Below are positions 9,940-20,890 of a stretch of 64,000 nt of DNA, in pieces. The stretch comes from Myotis daubentonii. Taxonomy: Eukaryota; Chordata; Mammalia; Chiroptera; Vespertilionidae. Where the stretch lies: assembly GCF_963259705.1 (NCBI RefSeq), contig NC_081849.1, forward strand, positions 60,856,093 through 60,920,092, given 5' to 3'. Position numbers and translations under genes: made by a program. The notes beneath the pieces were generated by a model that saw only the letters and a list, made by a program, of their open reading frames with translations, searched no databases and was not told the origin of the DNA. Each line of letters begins with the position of its first letter. The first letter of the stretch is position 1.

Positions 9940-10140
9940 ACTGATGTACCAGTATTAGGTCTGAAGACTCTTCATAGTCAATAATTCTGTATTGCAATAA
10001 CTATATATGGTGGCATGTGGGTACTGGAAATATCCAGGGGAACATTTTGTAAAGTGTTTGATTGTGTAACCAGTATGCTGCACACCTGAAACCAATATAA
10101 AATAATACTGAAAGTAAAGTGTAATTGAAAAATTAATTTT
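9940..10140 (+). mobile_element. Old L1 3' end fragment
   Basis: Contains gcacacctgaaaccaatat followed by aataatactgaaagtaaa and an A-rich end, a typical old L1 3' terminus. Confidence 0.6.
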
Positions 10141-10774
10141 AAAAAATAATAATTTCATGAAATATAGTTCATAGGGATCCCTCATAATCAACTAATTCCT
10201 CTGTCTCCCCTCTCCGTCTTTCTCCTTTTTCATTAACCACCTCTCTGTCACTTCCCAGCTGCAGGAAGAAGCTGGGGCAGGACAATATGAACATCCCTCA
10301 CAATTTCATGATGTGTCTTTTACAGAAATAACTACCATGGTTATGACAGTGAAAAGCAGTCAGCTGAAACTAAATAATTAATGGAAACAAGTAAATTAGC
10401 TAAATTGGATTTCAGACCAACTGCTGCCTTTGTGCTCTTATCAATCCTCCTAGGATGCAGCTTCGTGTGAAGGGATAGAACTGGGTGAAACCTCTCCCAG
10501 GGAGCAACTTCCAGGCACCACAGTGAGATGGCAGCTCCCCCCAGACAACAAACGCCCAGCACTGTCTGCTCCTGGCAAGGCTTCGGGTGAGTACAATGCA
10601 GTGAATCAGGGAGCTGTGAATTAGAATCTTAGGGCTGGGGGACCCCAGGAGCAGGTGTGCTGCCAAATGTGCAGCTCCAGCCCCTGCTGGGATATTCCTC
10701 CTTGGGTCTGATCCTTAGTTTTGTTTCTCTCCTCTAGTTATAATAATATTGTGCTTTTTGGTGTACAAATGACT
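10141..10774. other. Unassigned DNA
   Basis: Mixed-composition sequence; reverse-strand open frames of 73 and 84 codons show no family resemblance and are probably chance. Confidence 0.45.
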
Positions 10775-10930
10775 CTCCATGTGCCACCTTCTAAGCCCCA
10801 GAAGAATTCTGTGAATTAGGCATTGTGTTATCCCTAGAGGAAATAGTGATGCTTAGTCATTGGAGACTCAGTAAGTTTCAAATACTCAGCGATTGATGGG
10901 CCAGGGACTTGAGCCAAGATTTTTTGAATC
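10775..10930 (-). mobile_element. MIR fragment (probable)
   Basis: Diverged sequence with MIR-like order: a cagaagaattctgtgaattaggca core, gagactcagtaag and a 3' part near gggccagggacttgagcc. Confidence 0.45.
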
Positions 10931-11227
10931 TGTGTCTTATGCCATGTTGACCTCCTGTTATTTATATTGGTGGAAACACAAATAGATTAACACCATCCTC
11001 CTCACAATTTCTGCAAAGCATCAAGGAAACATGTGGTCAAATAAAAGGTAGGAATTGTTCATAACTGTCTTCCTTTGGGAGACATATTGTATGTAGTAGC
11101 TGATTAAAGGTTCTGAGAAGTCCTAAAGGGAAGGAAATCTGTTTCACCTTGCTTTTTCCAACATTTCCCTAATATTTTAGTCCATAGAATAATTTTTTTC
11201 TGTTTAATATTCATCAACATGTTGCAT

Positions 11228-11482
11228 AAAACACATATCAGGTAGCCCTAACTGGTTTGGCTCAGTGAATAGAGCGTCGGCCTGCAGACTGAAGGGTCCC
11301 AGGTTATATTCTGGTCAAGGGCATGTACCTTGGTTGCGGGCACATACCCAGTGGGGAGTGTGCAGGAGGCAGTTGATCGATGTTTCTCTCTCATCAGTGT
11401 ATCTAACTCTCTATCCCTCTCCCTTCCTCTCTGTAAAAAACATCAATAAAATATATTTTAAAAAAAACACATATCAGGTAGC
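11228..11482 (+). mobile_element. Ves SINE with 18-bp target duplication
   Basis: Body 11246-11464, head cctaactggtttggctcagtg. Perfect duplication aaacacatatcaggtagc at 11228-11245 and 11465-11482. Inserted at the edge of the palindromic element that follows. Confidence 0.93.
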
Positions 11483-11672
11483 ATTGCCAGTAAAATGCAG
11501 GTATCCCAGTTAATTTGAATTTCAGATTTAAAAAAAAAACTTTTTAAAGTTTAAGTATATACCAAATATTGTATGGGGCACACTTAAACAAAACAATTAT
11601 TTGTATTTTTTAATCTGAAGTTCAAATTTAACTGGTGTCCTATACTCTTATTTGCTAAATCTGATAACCTTA
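11476..11672. mobile_element. Palindromic old DNA transposon
   Basis: The two halves are near reverse complements: tatcccagttaatttgaatt against aagttcaaatttaactggtg, and both ends carry sequence like ggttatcagatttagcaaat. It is a fold-back DNA element of the old mammalian layer; I cannot name the family with certainty. Confidence 0.6.
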
Positions 11673-12080
11673 ACCTTGGTCTGTCTGGTTACTATCTTTC
11701 CTTTCTGTGGGCACTCAATGAATAATAAAATGCAAGAAGAGAAATTCTAAAGCATACCTACACTTTTATTTATTCTATTGTACCATATAATCATTAGAAC
11801 AGGAAATAAGGTGATTAGTGTTATGCAGTAATGAAGAAAATGAATCAGCCATAACATCAGGACCATAGAACAAAGTAATTCTATACTTTTGAAATATAAG
11901 TTCAAATAATGATAGCTTCTTTTCCCACAAATGTCTTTTGAGCATTTTGAATCCTAGAATAGACTCATGTAGCAGACTCATAACAAAATCAAGCATGGCA
12001 GCTGAAACATGGGCAGCTATGTGACTTGGGCTAAGATATGTCCATGACTTCATCTTCAGTATCTCCTAATTATCTATAGA

Positions 12081-12229
12081 GTAGAGGCCTGATGCACAAA
12101 ATTCGTGCAAGAGTAGGCCTTCCCCCAGCTGCCACACCGGCTTCCCTCGCAGCCCTGGCTTCCTCCAGAAGGTCATCCAGAAGGATGTCCAGTCTAATTG
12201 GCATATTATGCTTTTATTATTATTAATGA
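12081..12229 (-). mobile_element. Short Helitron, first of a tandem pair
   Basis: Reversed 3' end (tagaggcctgatgcacaaaa ttcgtgca) at the left and reversed 5' end (attggcatattatgctttta) at the right. Strong internal deletion leaves about 150 bp. One base separates it from the next Helitron. Confidence 0.8.
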
Positions 12230-12230
12230 A

Positions 12231-12577
12231 CTAGAGATCTGGTACACGAAATTCGTGCACAGGGGGAGGGGAGGTCCTCAGCCTGTCCTGCACTCTCTCC
12301 AATCTGGGATCCCTCTAGCAATCCAGGACTGCTGACTCCTAACCACTCACCTGCCTTCCTGCCTGATTGCCCCTAACCACTCTGCCTGCCTGCCTGATTG
12401 CCCCTAACTGCGCTCCCCTGCCAGCCTGATCGCACCTAACTGCTCTCCCCTGCCGGCCTGATCACCCCGAACTGCCTCTGCCTCAGCCCCCGCCACCATG
12501 ACTTTGTCCGGAAGGAAGACTGGAAGATGTCCAGTCAACCCGGTCTAATTAGCATATTACCCTTTTATTAGTGTAGA
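12231..12577 (-). mobile_element. Non-autonomous Helitron, second of a tandem pair
   Basis: Begins ctagagatctggtacacgaa, ends agcatattacccttttatta gtgtaga, flanked by A and T. Internal C-rich repeats (ctgcctgattgcccctaac). Confidence 0.87.
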
Positions 12578-12649
12578 TGACCTGCCAGCACCTCAATCCT
12601 GTAGCACTCCCCTCCTAGTCCCATTATGTAGAAACCACTGTTGTCTTTG

Positions 12650-12935
12650 GCTCAGTGCTCTCCTTAACCCCACATATCTAATCACTTTCTAAATCCCAAT
12701 CAATCCTAGCTCCAAAATAACTTGTCTCTCCCCTCAGTGGTAATGCCACCCACACTTTCCATTTGCTGACTCTCCTTATCTTTTACCTATACCTTCAATG
12801 GATGGATGCATCCCCCTGCCTCCAATCTCTCCCTCTGTAATCCCTCCTTTATACCACTATCAGAGTTGCCTTAAAAATCATGGTTCAAGCATCTCTCTTC
12901 CATTAAAAAACATACAATGGTTTCCTCTGCCCGTA
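12650..12935 (+). mobile_element. L2 fragment (probable)
   Basis: CT-rich text (tgctgactctccttatctttta, cagagttgccttaaaaatca, caatggtttcctctgcc) of the kind seen in the body of L2 elements. Diverged. Confidence 0.45.
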
Positions 12936-13440
12936 TTTGTTTACTAATGTTTGGCCCACTGGCCAAAGCAAGTCTCATGACAAAGCACAAATGCAAGTAT
13001 TAGAAAAACAGGCTCCATCTCTGATGAAAAGGGCTGCAAAAGCACATTACAAAGGGGTATATTATAGACACAGAAAGAATGTGTGGCCATTGGTGACATC
13101 CAACCCATATAGACACTTGACTGAAAGATATACCTGGTACTTAATCTTTCAACTTTCACACCTTTTTTATCACACTACATTGCCACTTCAAAATAAAGCA
13201 CCCCAAAATATGAATTAGTTCAACTAACTCTTTTATGAGGCCACACAAATACCAGGAAGCTGGCTTTTGACATCAGACTTTATTCCTTACATCTTTGTTT
13301 GCTCTCTGTGGCTGCTCTGACTTCCATTTATTTGGCATGAATGTCTCTGCTTGTTACTTGGACTCTGGGATCTTCCTGTCTTTCAACTACCTGTGACCTT
13401 GACTAAGGCCACATATTGTAATTTCATCTCTATAAAATTT
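12936..13440. other. Unassigned DNA
   Basis: Frames of 93 codons (+) and 71 codons (-) overlap here but show no recognisable protein; nothing else supported. Confidence 0.4.
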
Positions 13441-13990
13441 TTTAAAAAAGATCACCAAGACCCCAATTAATAAATGTATAAAGAGTATAATTTGTAAGGA
13501 GAAGCTTCAAGTAGGTAACAAATATATGGGAAAATGTTCAATTTCACTAGTAATTACAAAATTCAAATTAAATCAAGCCATTCAAATGCCTCTCCACCAC
13601 CCTATTTTGCTCCCAGTAGTTTGGTTTGTTCCTTGGGGTTTTTAATCAAAAGATCTGGTACCTCAAATGGAGTATAATTTGGAATATTCATTTCAGAAAG
13701 CTCTTAGCTAATTTTAATCAAGAGATTCCACTAATTACTGTTCTGTGAATCTCTCCTAAGGAAAGAATTCTAAATATGAAAAATAGCTACATGCATAAAG
13801 ATGTTTATCATGCAATTATTTATATTACCCTAAGACTGGAAACAACCCAAAGTTTGGTAATAGTTAATAAGAGAACTTAAACCAATGCATGATAACTGGG
13901 GATATTATGCACTCATAACATTATATGACTTGTATAAAAATAAAAACAATATGCTTATAAAACTAAGAAATTAAAGAAATAGCTCATAGA
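13441..13990 (+). mobile_element. Old L1 fragment(s), decayed
   Basis: Text resembling decayed L1 ORF2 and 3' sequence (atgggaaaatgttcaatttcac; agactggaaacaacccaaag; gggatattatgcactcataa). No open frame remains. Confidence 0.55.
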
Positions 13991-14001
13991 ATTTCCATGT
14001 T

Positions 14002-14002
14002 C

Positions 14003-14042
<40 letters not shown>

Positions 14043-14068
14043 CACACACACACACACACACACACACA
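14002..14068. repeat. (AT)n(GT)n then (CA)n: self-complementary microsatellite
   Basis: An AT run, then about 12 GT, then at 14041 the sequence switches to (CA)n, so the GT and CA halves are reverse complements around gtgtcaca. It directly abuts the fold-back Helitron at 14069. Confidence 0.92.
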
Positions 14069-14231
14069 CTAGAGGCCCAGTGCACGAATTTGTGCACTAG
14101 TGGGGTCCCTCTGCCTGGCCTGTGGGATCAGGCTGAAGCTGGCTCTCCGACATCCCCCAAAGGGTCCCGGATTCCAGGAGGCCAGGCCAAGGGACCCCAC
14201 TGGTGCACAGATTTGTGCACCAGGCCTCTAG
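14069..14231. mobile_element. Fold-back Helitron (3' ends at both sides)
   Basis: Left end ctagaggcccagtgcacgaa is a reversed Helitron 3' terminus; right end gtgcaccaggcctctag is a forward 3' terminus. Flanked by A and T. The arms (tggggtccct / agggacccca) also pair. No 5' terminus is present. Confidence 0.8.
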
Positions 14232-14469
14232 TATATAATAAGCTTATTGCCTTGATGAGCTTGGTTATGTAATTTCCAATAATATTTGTCAAGGTTACAT
14301 GAATAACACAGTAGATCCAGCTGACATACTGAGAAACAGCAAGTGTAGTGAGCTGGGTTCTGAGTTGTAGGTAACAGATTACCTTCCCCTTTAGTGTCAA
14401 TCAGGGGGCTTATTGTGGCAGATAGGTAACCTACAACATCACTGGAGGAGCTCTAGAAGGAGACTAGAG

Positions 14470-14655
14470 CAGCGATTTTGAACCCATGTGCCACAAGAAT
14501 TTTTAAAGCATGCAATACCTGACTGTTTAGGCGGGCACTGACCTCTTTTCACTTAGATTGTCAAGTAAAATAATGACAACAACCAACACAACAATGTCAG
14601 AGAGGTGAAGCAGGATCCTTTGGGCTCTTTGAAAGTTCATTAAGACAGATGTGAC
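14470..14655. mobile_element. Decayed hAT MITE (same family as 23965-24233)
   Basis: Starts cagcgatttt and shares gccacaagaatttttaaagc, atgcaatacctgactgttta and gattgtcaagtaaaataatg with the copy at 23965. The right terminal repeat is not recognisable. Confidence 0.6.
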
Positions 14656-14795
14656 TCTACTAAGAGTTATTTCTCTACCATAATAGAGCCTTTTTTTTCC
14701 TTGGTAATCATCTCATCAAGTAGATGTCTTATTTACTATCATTTCTCTATTTTTTTGTAAATGAGATGAACCTCAGTATTTCAATTGACATACCT

Positions 14796-14910
14796 TGCGA
14801 CCTATTAGAAATGCAACTTCTTGAGCCCTACCCCAGATCTATGGCCTGAGACACTATGGAGGTGGGCCGGCTGTGATACACACTCAAGTTCAAGAACCAT
14901 GGCTTTATTG
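14796..14910. mobile_element. MER5-like hAT fragment
   Basis: Contains gaaatgcaacttcttgagcc and ctaccccagatc, close to the centre of MER5-type MITEs, and ends caagttcaagaaccatgg. Confidence 0.45.
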
Positions 14911-14915
14911 GTGCA

Positions 14916-16329
14916 ATGAGAGAAAGATATACAAATGTAAAACACTAAAGAGAACTAAGGATAGTTCTGCTAACACATCTCAGATTTTGAGTAGACCCTG
15001 CTTGTCACCTTTATAACCTTCATTCCTACCCTCCCCTCTGGTCTTCCTCAGCTAACCTGCTGGTACTTTAGCTTTTTTTTTCAGCAACCTTTTGCCTCCT
15101 TCTCTTCCCTTTTCCATCACAAAGAAACACTCTAACATACTTAACTCTCCTGGGCCAATTGTTGATAATGTGGTCCATATGGCGAAGAAAGAGCCAGTTA
15201 GTCCAAATGCATTTTCCTTTCACTGAACAAAAGAGCATCATGTAGGAACCTCCATACACAAAGCCCACTTATTTGGCTGAATTTTTCACTTTCCAATTGC
15301 TTATGTTGGTGCTGTGTAGACAAAACCTCAACTAATTACTCTGTAGGTTGCTGGCTCTAACAGTGTCAACAGAATGTGGAAGTCACATATTGGAAGATGC
15401 AGCAAATGGGGTTCCCGGGAGGAAGAAATCAGCAATGGCTTTTCCCTAAATTTGGGTTCGTATTTATTTCTAGTAAAAGCTCCTAATGAAAATTGCTGTG
15501 TGCACTTGCTGACAAACACACGGAAATGAACAGAGCATCATTACTTGGCCCCGTACAGGTTTTGCTCCCCTAGCTCTTATTCATATAGCATTTTCTTCAC
15601 TTACCAGAACTTTGTTTTCTAATCACTAGATTGATAGAAATAAATGTGGAATCTCAGGAATAAAGGAAAAGCTTGAAAACAAATAGCTAAGTGTTGCATT
15701 TTTATCACTCCCATTGCTTAATTGATAATCAGTGTGTTTCATTCAGTTTACAACCAATTATTGTGATGTAGCTGTACAAAAGAAAACTCTCCCTTTAAGC
15801 TACCTGAGGTACTAGAAAGAACTTTCAAAATGTCACCATTTAAACAGATTTTTATTAGGCAGATTATGTACAATCAAGTATGAGTTTTATTTGGGCAGTT
15901 GTCAAGGATCCTCAAAAATATTGTCAGGAGAGTTTACAGCTGTGGTATATGGAGTAGTTTTATTCCTGACCATGTCTGTCTGGTTTAAAATGTCTTTAGC
16001 ACTGATGGACTTATCAATCTTCACCTCATTTCTCTTAGGTCTGTTTTCTAACCCCCCTCAGGGGCACTGAATTCCCTTCCTGAAGCGTCCGAGGCCACAT
16101 TTCCTCAGTCATTCTTGACACAAGACCAAGAGGATTTAACAGCTTTCCATCTCAGTACTGATTTCTGGGCCCCTGTGGCTGCCTTGAATTAAAATTCTGG
16201 CTTTGGGGATGTAAGAGAGGGCTTTCCCCTAAATTTGAGCCCATATTTATAATCTCAGGCTGGGATCCTGATAAATTTGCTTTTTCTCTCAAGTGAGCCA
16301 CATCTTGAAAACAACACTGATCTATGTCC
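14916..16329. other. Unassigned DNA
   Basis: About 1.4 kb with no gene and no repeat I can name. Short reverse-strand frames (66, 63 and 61 codons) look like chance. Confidence 0.5.
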
Positions 16330-16460
16330 ATGGGCAAGGCACCTGACCTCTTTAAATCGCAATGTTCTCATCTGTCAAATGGGAATAATAGTCATATCTT
16401 TCTCATAGGGTTTTGTGAAAATGAACTGAGATGATAATATATGAAAAAATACAAGAAAGC
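16330..16460 (+). mobile_element. MIR SINE fragment
   Basis: Core text of MIR: tgttctcatctgtcaaatgg, gaataatagtcatatc, ctcatagggttttgtgaaaa tgaactgag. Confidence 0.75.
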
Positions 16461-16744
16461 CCCATAATGCAAATTTCAAATGTAACACATTGACTATTGT
16501 ATCCCAGGTCTTGGAACTCCAGCTACCTGGCTACTACTTGTGCTGGCTCAGATCATTTCATCAACCTCACATAATGAAACTCATATTTTACGTGATTAAA
16601 TTTTTGAGACCCCCCCCCAACACTTATATTCTTATACTCAATGATGCCTGAAACATGGCAAACCTTTATTAAATGCTTATCAGTTAGCTTTCTAGTGTTC
16701 AAAATACATGTGGCCCCTTCCTTTCCTTCACTCTGAATCATAAG

Positions 16745-17855
16745 AAGTGAAGAACAGGATAACCTGAAAGAGAATCAAGGGCCACAGGTTGAGCAACAAA
16801 ATAGATAAGGAGAGTGTTAGATCATAACCTACACAATAAAACAAATACCCATTAGTCCATGCAAGTGCAAATAAATAATTGAATGTATAAATAAATAAAG
16901 AAGGGCAGCTCTTCTTTACAGAAACATTCCAATCAATAATCCTATATAATAAAAGGGTAATATGCAAATTGATCCTAAGGGCAGAATGACCACTCAACCA
17001 GTCACTATGAGCCATACTGACCACCTCTCAGTCCCTTTCCCAGGCCGGCAGGCTCCGATCACCCGATGGCGAGTGGGGAACTGGGGGTGGGGGACAGGGC
17101 CAGCTACAGAAAGCCGGGGAAGATGGCCCTGATCACAGGCCAGGCCTAGGGACGGTACCCACGTACGAATTTTATGCGCTGGGCCTGTAGTGTGTAATAA
17201 TTGTTGTAGAAAAGATCCTCCAATGAATGCCAGAATTAGTGAGTAAAATTGAAGGAGCAACAGTCTATAAATATCTCCCCCAAGATAGTTATTATTAATT
17301 GTAAAGGAAAAAAAAATAGTGAAGAGGCCCAGCAGACACCACCTTCACCGGGTAATTAAGGGTAACTTTGCCAGAATTAAGACATACTGACATCCCATGC
17401 CCCCTGACATGATGCACTGAGAGGGAAACCTTCTGTTGTATTCTTCCCCAAACTATATAACCCGAATCTCATCATGAGGAAACATTAGATAAACCCAAAT
17501 CGAGGGGCTTTATACAAAAATCACTTACCGGTGCTCTTCAAATGAAAGACAGGGAAAGTGTGAAGAACCATCATAGATTGGAGGAGCTCAAAGAGACATG
17601 ACAGTAAAATGCAATGTGGATCCTCAGTTGGATCCTGGACAGAAAAAGGACATTAGATGAAACACTGGGAAAATCCAAATAAGTTTGTACTTTATACCCA
17701 ACGTCAATTTCTTAGTTTTGATCCTTGTACTTGTACTATGATTATGGAAGATGTTAACATTAGAAGAAGCTGGGTGAACGATATTTGAAAATCAGTACTA
17801 TTTTTGTAATTTTAAGAAGCTTAAAATTCTTTCAAAATAAACATTATTAAAAATT
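16745..17855 (+). mobile_element. Old L1M 3'UTR split by a Helitron
   Basis: Text resembling an L1M-type 3' end: gtccatgcaagtgcaaataa, gggcagctcttctttacaga, then after the Helitron agaattagtgagtaaaattg, ggagctcaaagagacatgac, ggatcctggacagaaaaagg and finally ttcaaaataaacattattaa. Confidence 0.75.
16940..17190 (+). mobile_element. Non-autonomous Helitron
   Basis: 5' end tcctatataataaaagggta atatgcaaattg; 3' end ttttatgcgctgggcctgtag. Inserted between A (16939) and T (17191), as Helitrons do. About 250 bp, so it relies on proteins made elsewhere. Confidence 0.9.
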
Positions 17856-18265
17856 ACAGGGCAAGGCTCTTTGTACTACATAAAGTACAGAAGAATAAGC
17901 ATTTAAAAACTTTTATCAATAATTTTAGCTCTATTGGGCTTAAAAAAATTTTAATTGGGGCTTCTTTTTTAAAGGGATAATTAAGAAAGTGTGATGGGAA
18001 GAGCTCTCTGGGAAGATTTGACTTGACTTCATCTTTTCTGGGAACAGCTCAGCCTTCTTGCACTACATATTGGTACCTAACAGTAGGAGCACACCGAAAA
18101 CATTCCTTGAAGGCTACAAGAAACACTTCTAACTTGAAAAAGATAAGATTCAAATCCATTTTTCTTCTGCATTAGAAATGTTATATTGCTAGTTTTATTT
18201 GATCTTCATTAATCCTATAACTAGTCACTAATGTGTATGTATTATGTATTTTTTATTAAAAAAAA
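17856..18265. other. Unassigned DNA
   Basis: AT-rich, no gene or named repeat visible. Confidence 0.45.
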
Positions 18266-18505
18266 ATTATGCAGCCCAACCAGCATGGCTCAGTGATTGA
18301 GCATCAGTCTACAAACCAGGAGGTCAGGGTTTGATTCCCAGTCAGGGCACATGCCCAGGTTGCTGGCTCGCTCCCCAGTGTGGGAGGTATAGGAAACAGC
18401 TGATCAATGATTCTCTCTCATCATTGATGTTTCAATCTCTTTCTCCCTCTCCTTCCTCTATGAAATCAACAAATATATATATATATATATTAAAAACATA
18501 TTATG
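18266..18505 (+). mobile_element. Ves SINE
   Basis: Head cccaaccagcatggctcagtg, B box gggtttgattcccagtcagg, CT-rich end, and an (AT)n run in the tail. Short duplication attatgca on both sides. Confidence 0.88.
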
Positions 18506-18877
18506 CAACAAAAATTTCTTAAAGAATTGGAGTCAAACCCAAGCCTAGAATTCTTCCTTTTGTTTTAAAAATCTTATTCCAGAACTTAATTTTTGACAGA
18601 TATAACTAACTTTTAACTCTGAGAATACGGTAGTCCAAGTAGAATTGGATCTCCAACTTCATCAAAAATAGTGCATGTATTTAGTGTTGAAATTATTCTT
18701 TCATAATTTGAAGAGCAGTGTTTTAGCAGTTGTGTTCATAGAAGAGATAATAAAATTTCAGTGTTCCTTTCCCCTCCTCTCCTTATTCCTCTTCCACTTT
18801 TGCTGCAGAAGTGTTGAAGGCATACCACATCAATGTGAAATAAAAATTTTGCTCTCTGTTGTAAAGAAATAAAACCA
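18506..18877. other. Unassigned DNA before the FTL pseudogene
   Basis: AT-rich sequence; no gene or named repeat visible. Confidence 0.4.
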
Positions 18878-18907
18878 GGCAGTGCCCTCGGCGGTCCCGG
18901 GTCTGTC

Positions 18908-18942
18908 TCTTGCTTGCTTCAACAGTGTTTGAATGAAACAGA
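18908..18942 (+). promoter_or_regulatory. Iron-responsive element remnant in the FTL pseudogene 5'UTR
   Basis: The sequence tcttgcttgcttcaacagtg continuing tttgaatgaaaca retains the CAGTGT loop (18923-18928) and the upstream bulge C of a ferritin IRE, the stem-loop that binds IRP1/IRP2 when iron is low. In a silent pseudogene it has no proven role. Confidence 0.8.
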
Positions 18943-19261
18943 CCCAGGGACCCCTCTTCTCCCAGCCTCTGACCACCCTCCTGCATCTCATCCAGTCACC
19001 ACCTTCAGAACCACCTCTGGGACTAGCCAACACACTGTTTTTTTTCTACCTTAACTCCTTATTGCTGAACAACCATGAACTCCCAAATTCGTCAGAATTA
19101 TTCCACCAAGGTGGAGGCTACGGTCAACCGCCTGGCCAACCTGCATCTGTGGGTCCCCTACACCTACCTCTCTCTGGGCTACTATTTCGACCCGGGAAGA
19201 TGTGGCTCTCGAGAGCGTGGGCCACTTCTTCCGCAAGTTGGCGGGGAAGAAGCACGAGGGC

Positions 19262-20147
19262 GCTGAGTGCCGGGAGCGGGTCCATCCTTACTGTTTCAAG
19301 GGACCTGGCATATATGGCATACTGTTCTTAATATGTTTGCTCACCTTCTTGGCGCTATGTGTTTTAACCAAGGTTACCTCTCCGAGAAAGGTTGTTTCCC
19401 CAGGTAAGGATTTTTCCCTGAAGTTAGGGAGGGGATAAAACTCCTTAACTAAGTGCCAGGCGGGTAGTTAATCACTTTAACTGCAAACAATCATGCTTAA
19501 GCTACATAATCTTTACTCCCTGGAATGGAGATAAGAAACGCCCTAACCTTTGGAATAGAGATTGATAGGATTGGAATCAACTGGTATAAATACAGATGTA
19601 ACAAGACAACTAGACACAGAACTTAGAAGACAGAACAAAGAGAGACAGAACCTAGGTACAGAACCTACACAGAACGTTCTCTAGAGACAGAAGAACTTCG
19701 CTGGAGAGAACATGGCAAAAGATCCTGGACAGAAACTGGCCACAGAACCTAGAGACAGAACCTAGCGAGAGAACATGGCAAAAGATCCTGGACTGAAACT
19801 GACTACAGAAATTGGCAAGAGAACCTGACTAGAACCTGGTGACTGAACCTGGCTGGAGAACCTGGACAGAACCTGGCTGGAGAACCTAGCAAGGGAACAT
19901 GGCTACAGAACCTGGCTGGAGAACCTGGAGAACCTAGCAAGAGAACATGGATACTGAACCTGGCTGAAGATCCTAAGCAGAACCTCTCTGGAGATCCAGA
20001 CCAGAACTTGGCTGGAGATCCTGGCTGGAGATCCTGGCTAGGCTGCTGATCAACTGAATGCTATCTCCATGTCATTCCTTCTTCGCCGACTCCGTCCACA
20101 CCTTTGGGGACCCCTGGACCTGCTGGGGTTGGACCCCAGCAGCTGAG
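19262..20147 (+). mobile_element. Solo LTR of the class II retroviral family, with 6-bp duplication
   Basis: LTR 19268-20141 starts tgccgggagcgggtcc and ends ggttggaccccagca, and matches the proviral LTRs at 4076 and 5869 along most of its length. Perfect duplication gctgag at 19262-19267 and 20142-20147. It is 874 bp against 719 bp; the extra length is in the array of degenerate repeats (gaacctggctggagaacct) in its second half. It formed by recombination between the two LTRs of a former provirus. Confidence 0.93.
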
Positions 20148-20659
20148 CATCTCTTAAAGTTGCAAAACAAGCACGGTGGCCACATTCTCTTCCAGGATTT
20201 GCTGGAGCCTCCCCAGGACGAGTGGGCAAAACTCAGGACGCCTGGAAGCCGCCCTGTCCTGGGAGAGGAACCTGAACCAGGCCCTTTTGGAGCTGCAGGC
20301 CCTGGGTTCTACCTGCACAGACCCTCATCTCTGTGACTTCCTGGGGAACCACTTCCTGGATGAGGAGGTGAAACTGATCAAGAAGATGGGCGACCACCTG
20401 ACTAACATCTGCAGGCTGGCCAGCCCCCAGGCTGGGCTGGGCAAGTATCTCTTCGAAAGGCTCACCCTCAAGCACGACTAGGAGCCTTTGGAGCCCAGAG
20501 GCCTTTCAGAGGCCTCTCTGCATTCCTTTGGTGTCTCTGGCTTTTACCTGAGCCTCATCCCGAAACTACTAGTCATTCTTTTAACCATCCTGAAGACCTC
20601 TCCCATGCATTGGACTAAATAAAACAATAAAGATTTTTGCAGAAAAAAAAAGAAAGAAA

Positions 20660-20890
20660 ATTAACCCAGCTGGTGTTGCTCAGTGGTTGCACAGCAACCC
20701 ATGAACCAAGAGGTTACAGTTTGATTCTGGTCAGGGCACATGCCCGGGTTGTGGGCTTGATCCCCAGTAAGGGTATGCAGGAGGTAGCTGGTCAATGTTT
20801 CTCTCTCATTGATGTTTCTATCTCTCTATCCCTCTTCCTTCCTCTCTCTCCAAAATCAATAAAAACGTATTTTTTTAAAAAAGAAATAAA
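20660..20890 (+). mobile_element. Ves SINE
   Basis: Head cccagctggtgttgctcagtgg, B box cagtttgattctggtcaggg, ending aatcaataaaaacgtatttt. It sits directly behind the FTL pseudogene A tail, which probably served as its insertion site. Confidence 0.88.

Larger units (their letters stand above)
18878..20650 (+). pseudogene. FTL: Processed ferritin light chain pseudogene, split by a solo LTR
   Basis: An intronless copy of FTL mRNA: 5'UTR with an iron-responsive element, start codon at 19075, coding parts 19075-19267 and 20142-20481, a short 3'UTR with AATAAA at 20618 and 20626, and an A tail at about 20641. The functional gene encodes the 175-residue L subunit of the iron-storage shell. Residues NSQIRQNYS open the protein; [30 protein letters not shown] and [10 protein letters not shown] close it. 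It is broken in two ways: an extra base near 19196 shifts the frame just after [10 protein letters not shown], and an 874-bp LTR interrupts the coding region at about residue 61 (after KKHEGAE). The join of the two halves lies exactly at the 6-bp duplication gctgag. No introns plus an A tail mark L1-mediated retroposition. Confidence 0.95.

Noticed and set aside
11246..11464. tRNA genes
   Set aside because: tRNA-like A and B boxes here and in about 20 other places are the heads of Ves SINEs; no complete cloverleaf was seen.
19075..20481. Functional ferritin light chain gene with an intron at 19268-20141
   Set aside because: The insert has LTR ends and a 6-bp target duplication rather than splice sites, the frame is shifted near 19196, and there is an A tail.
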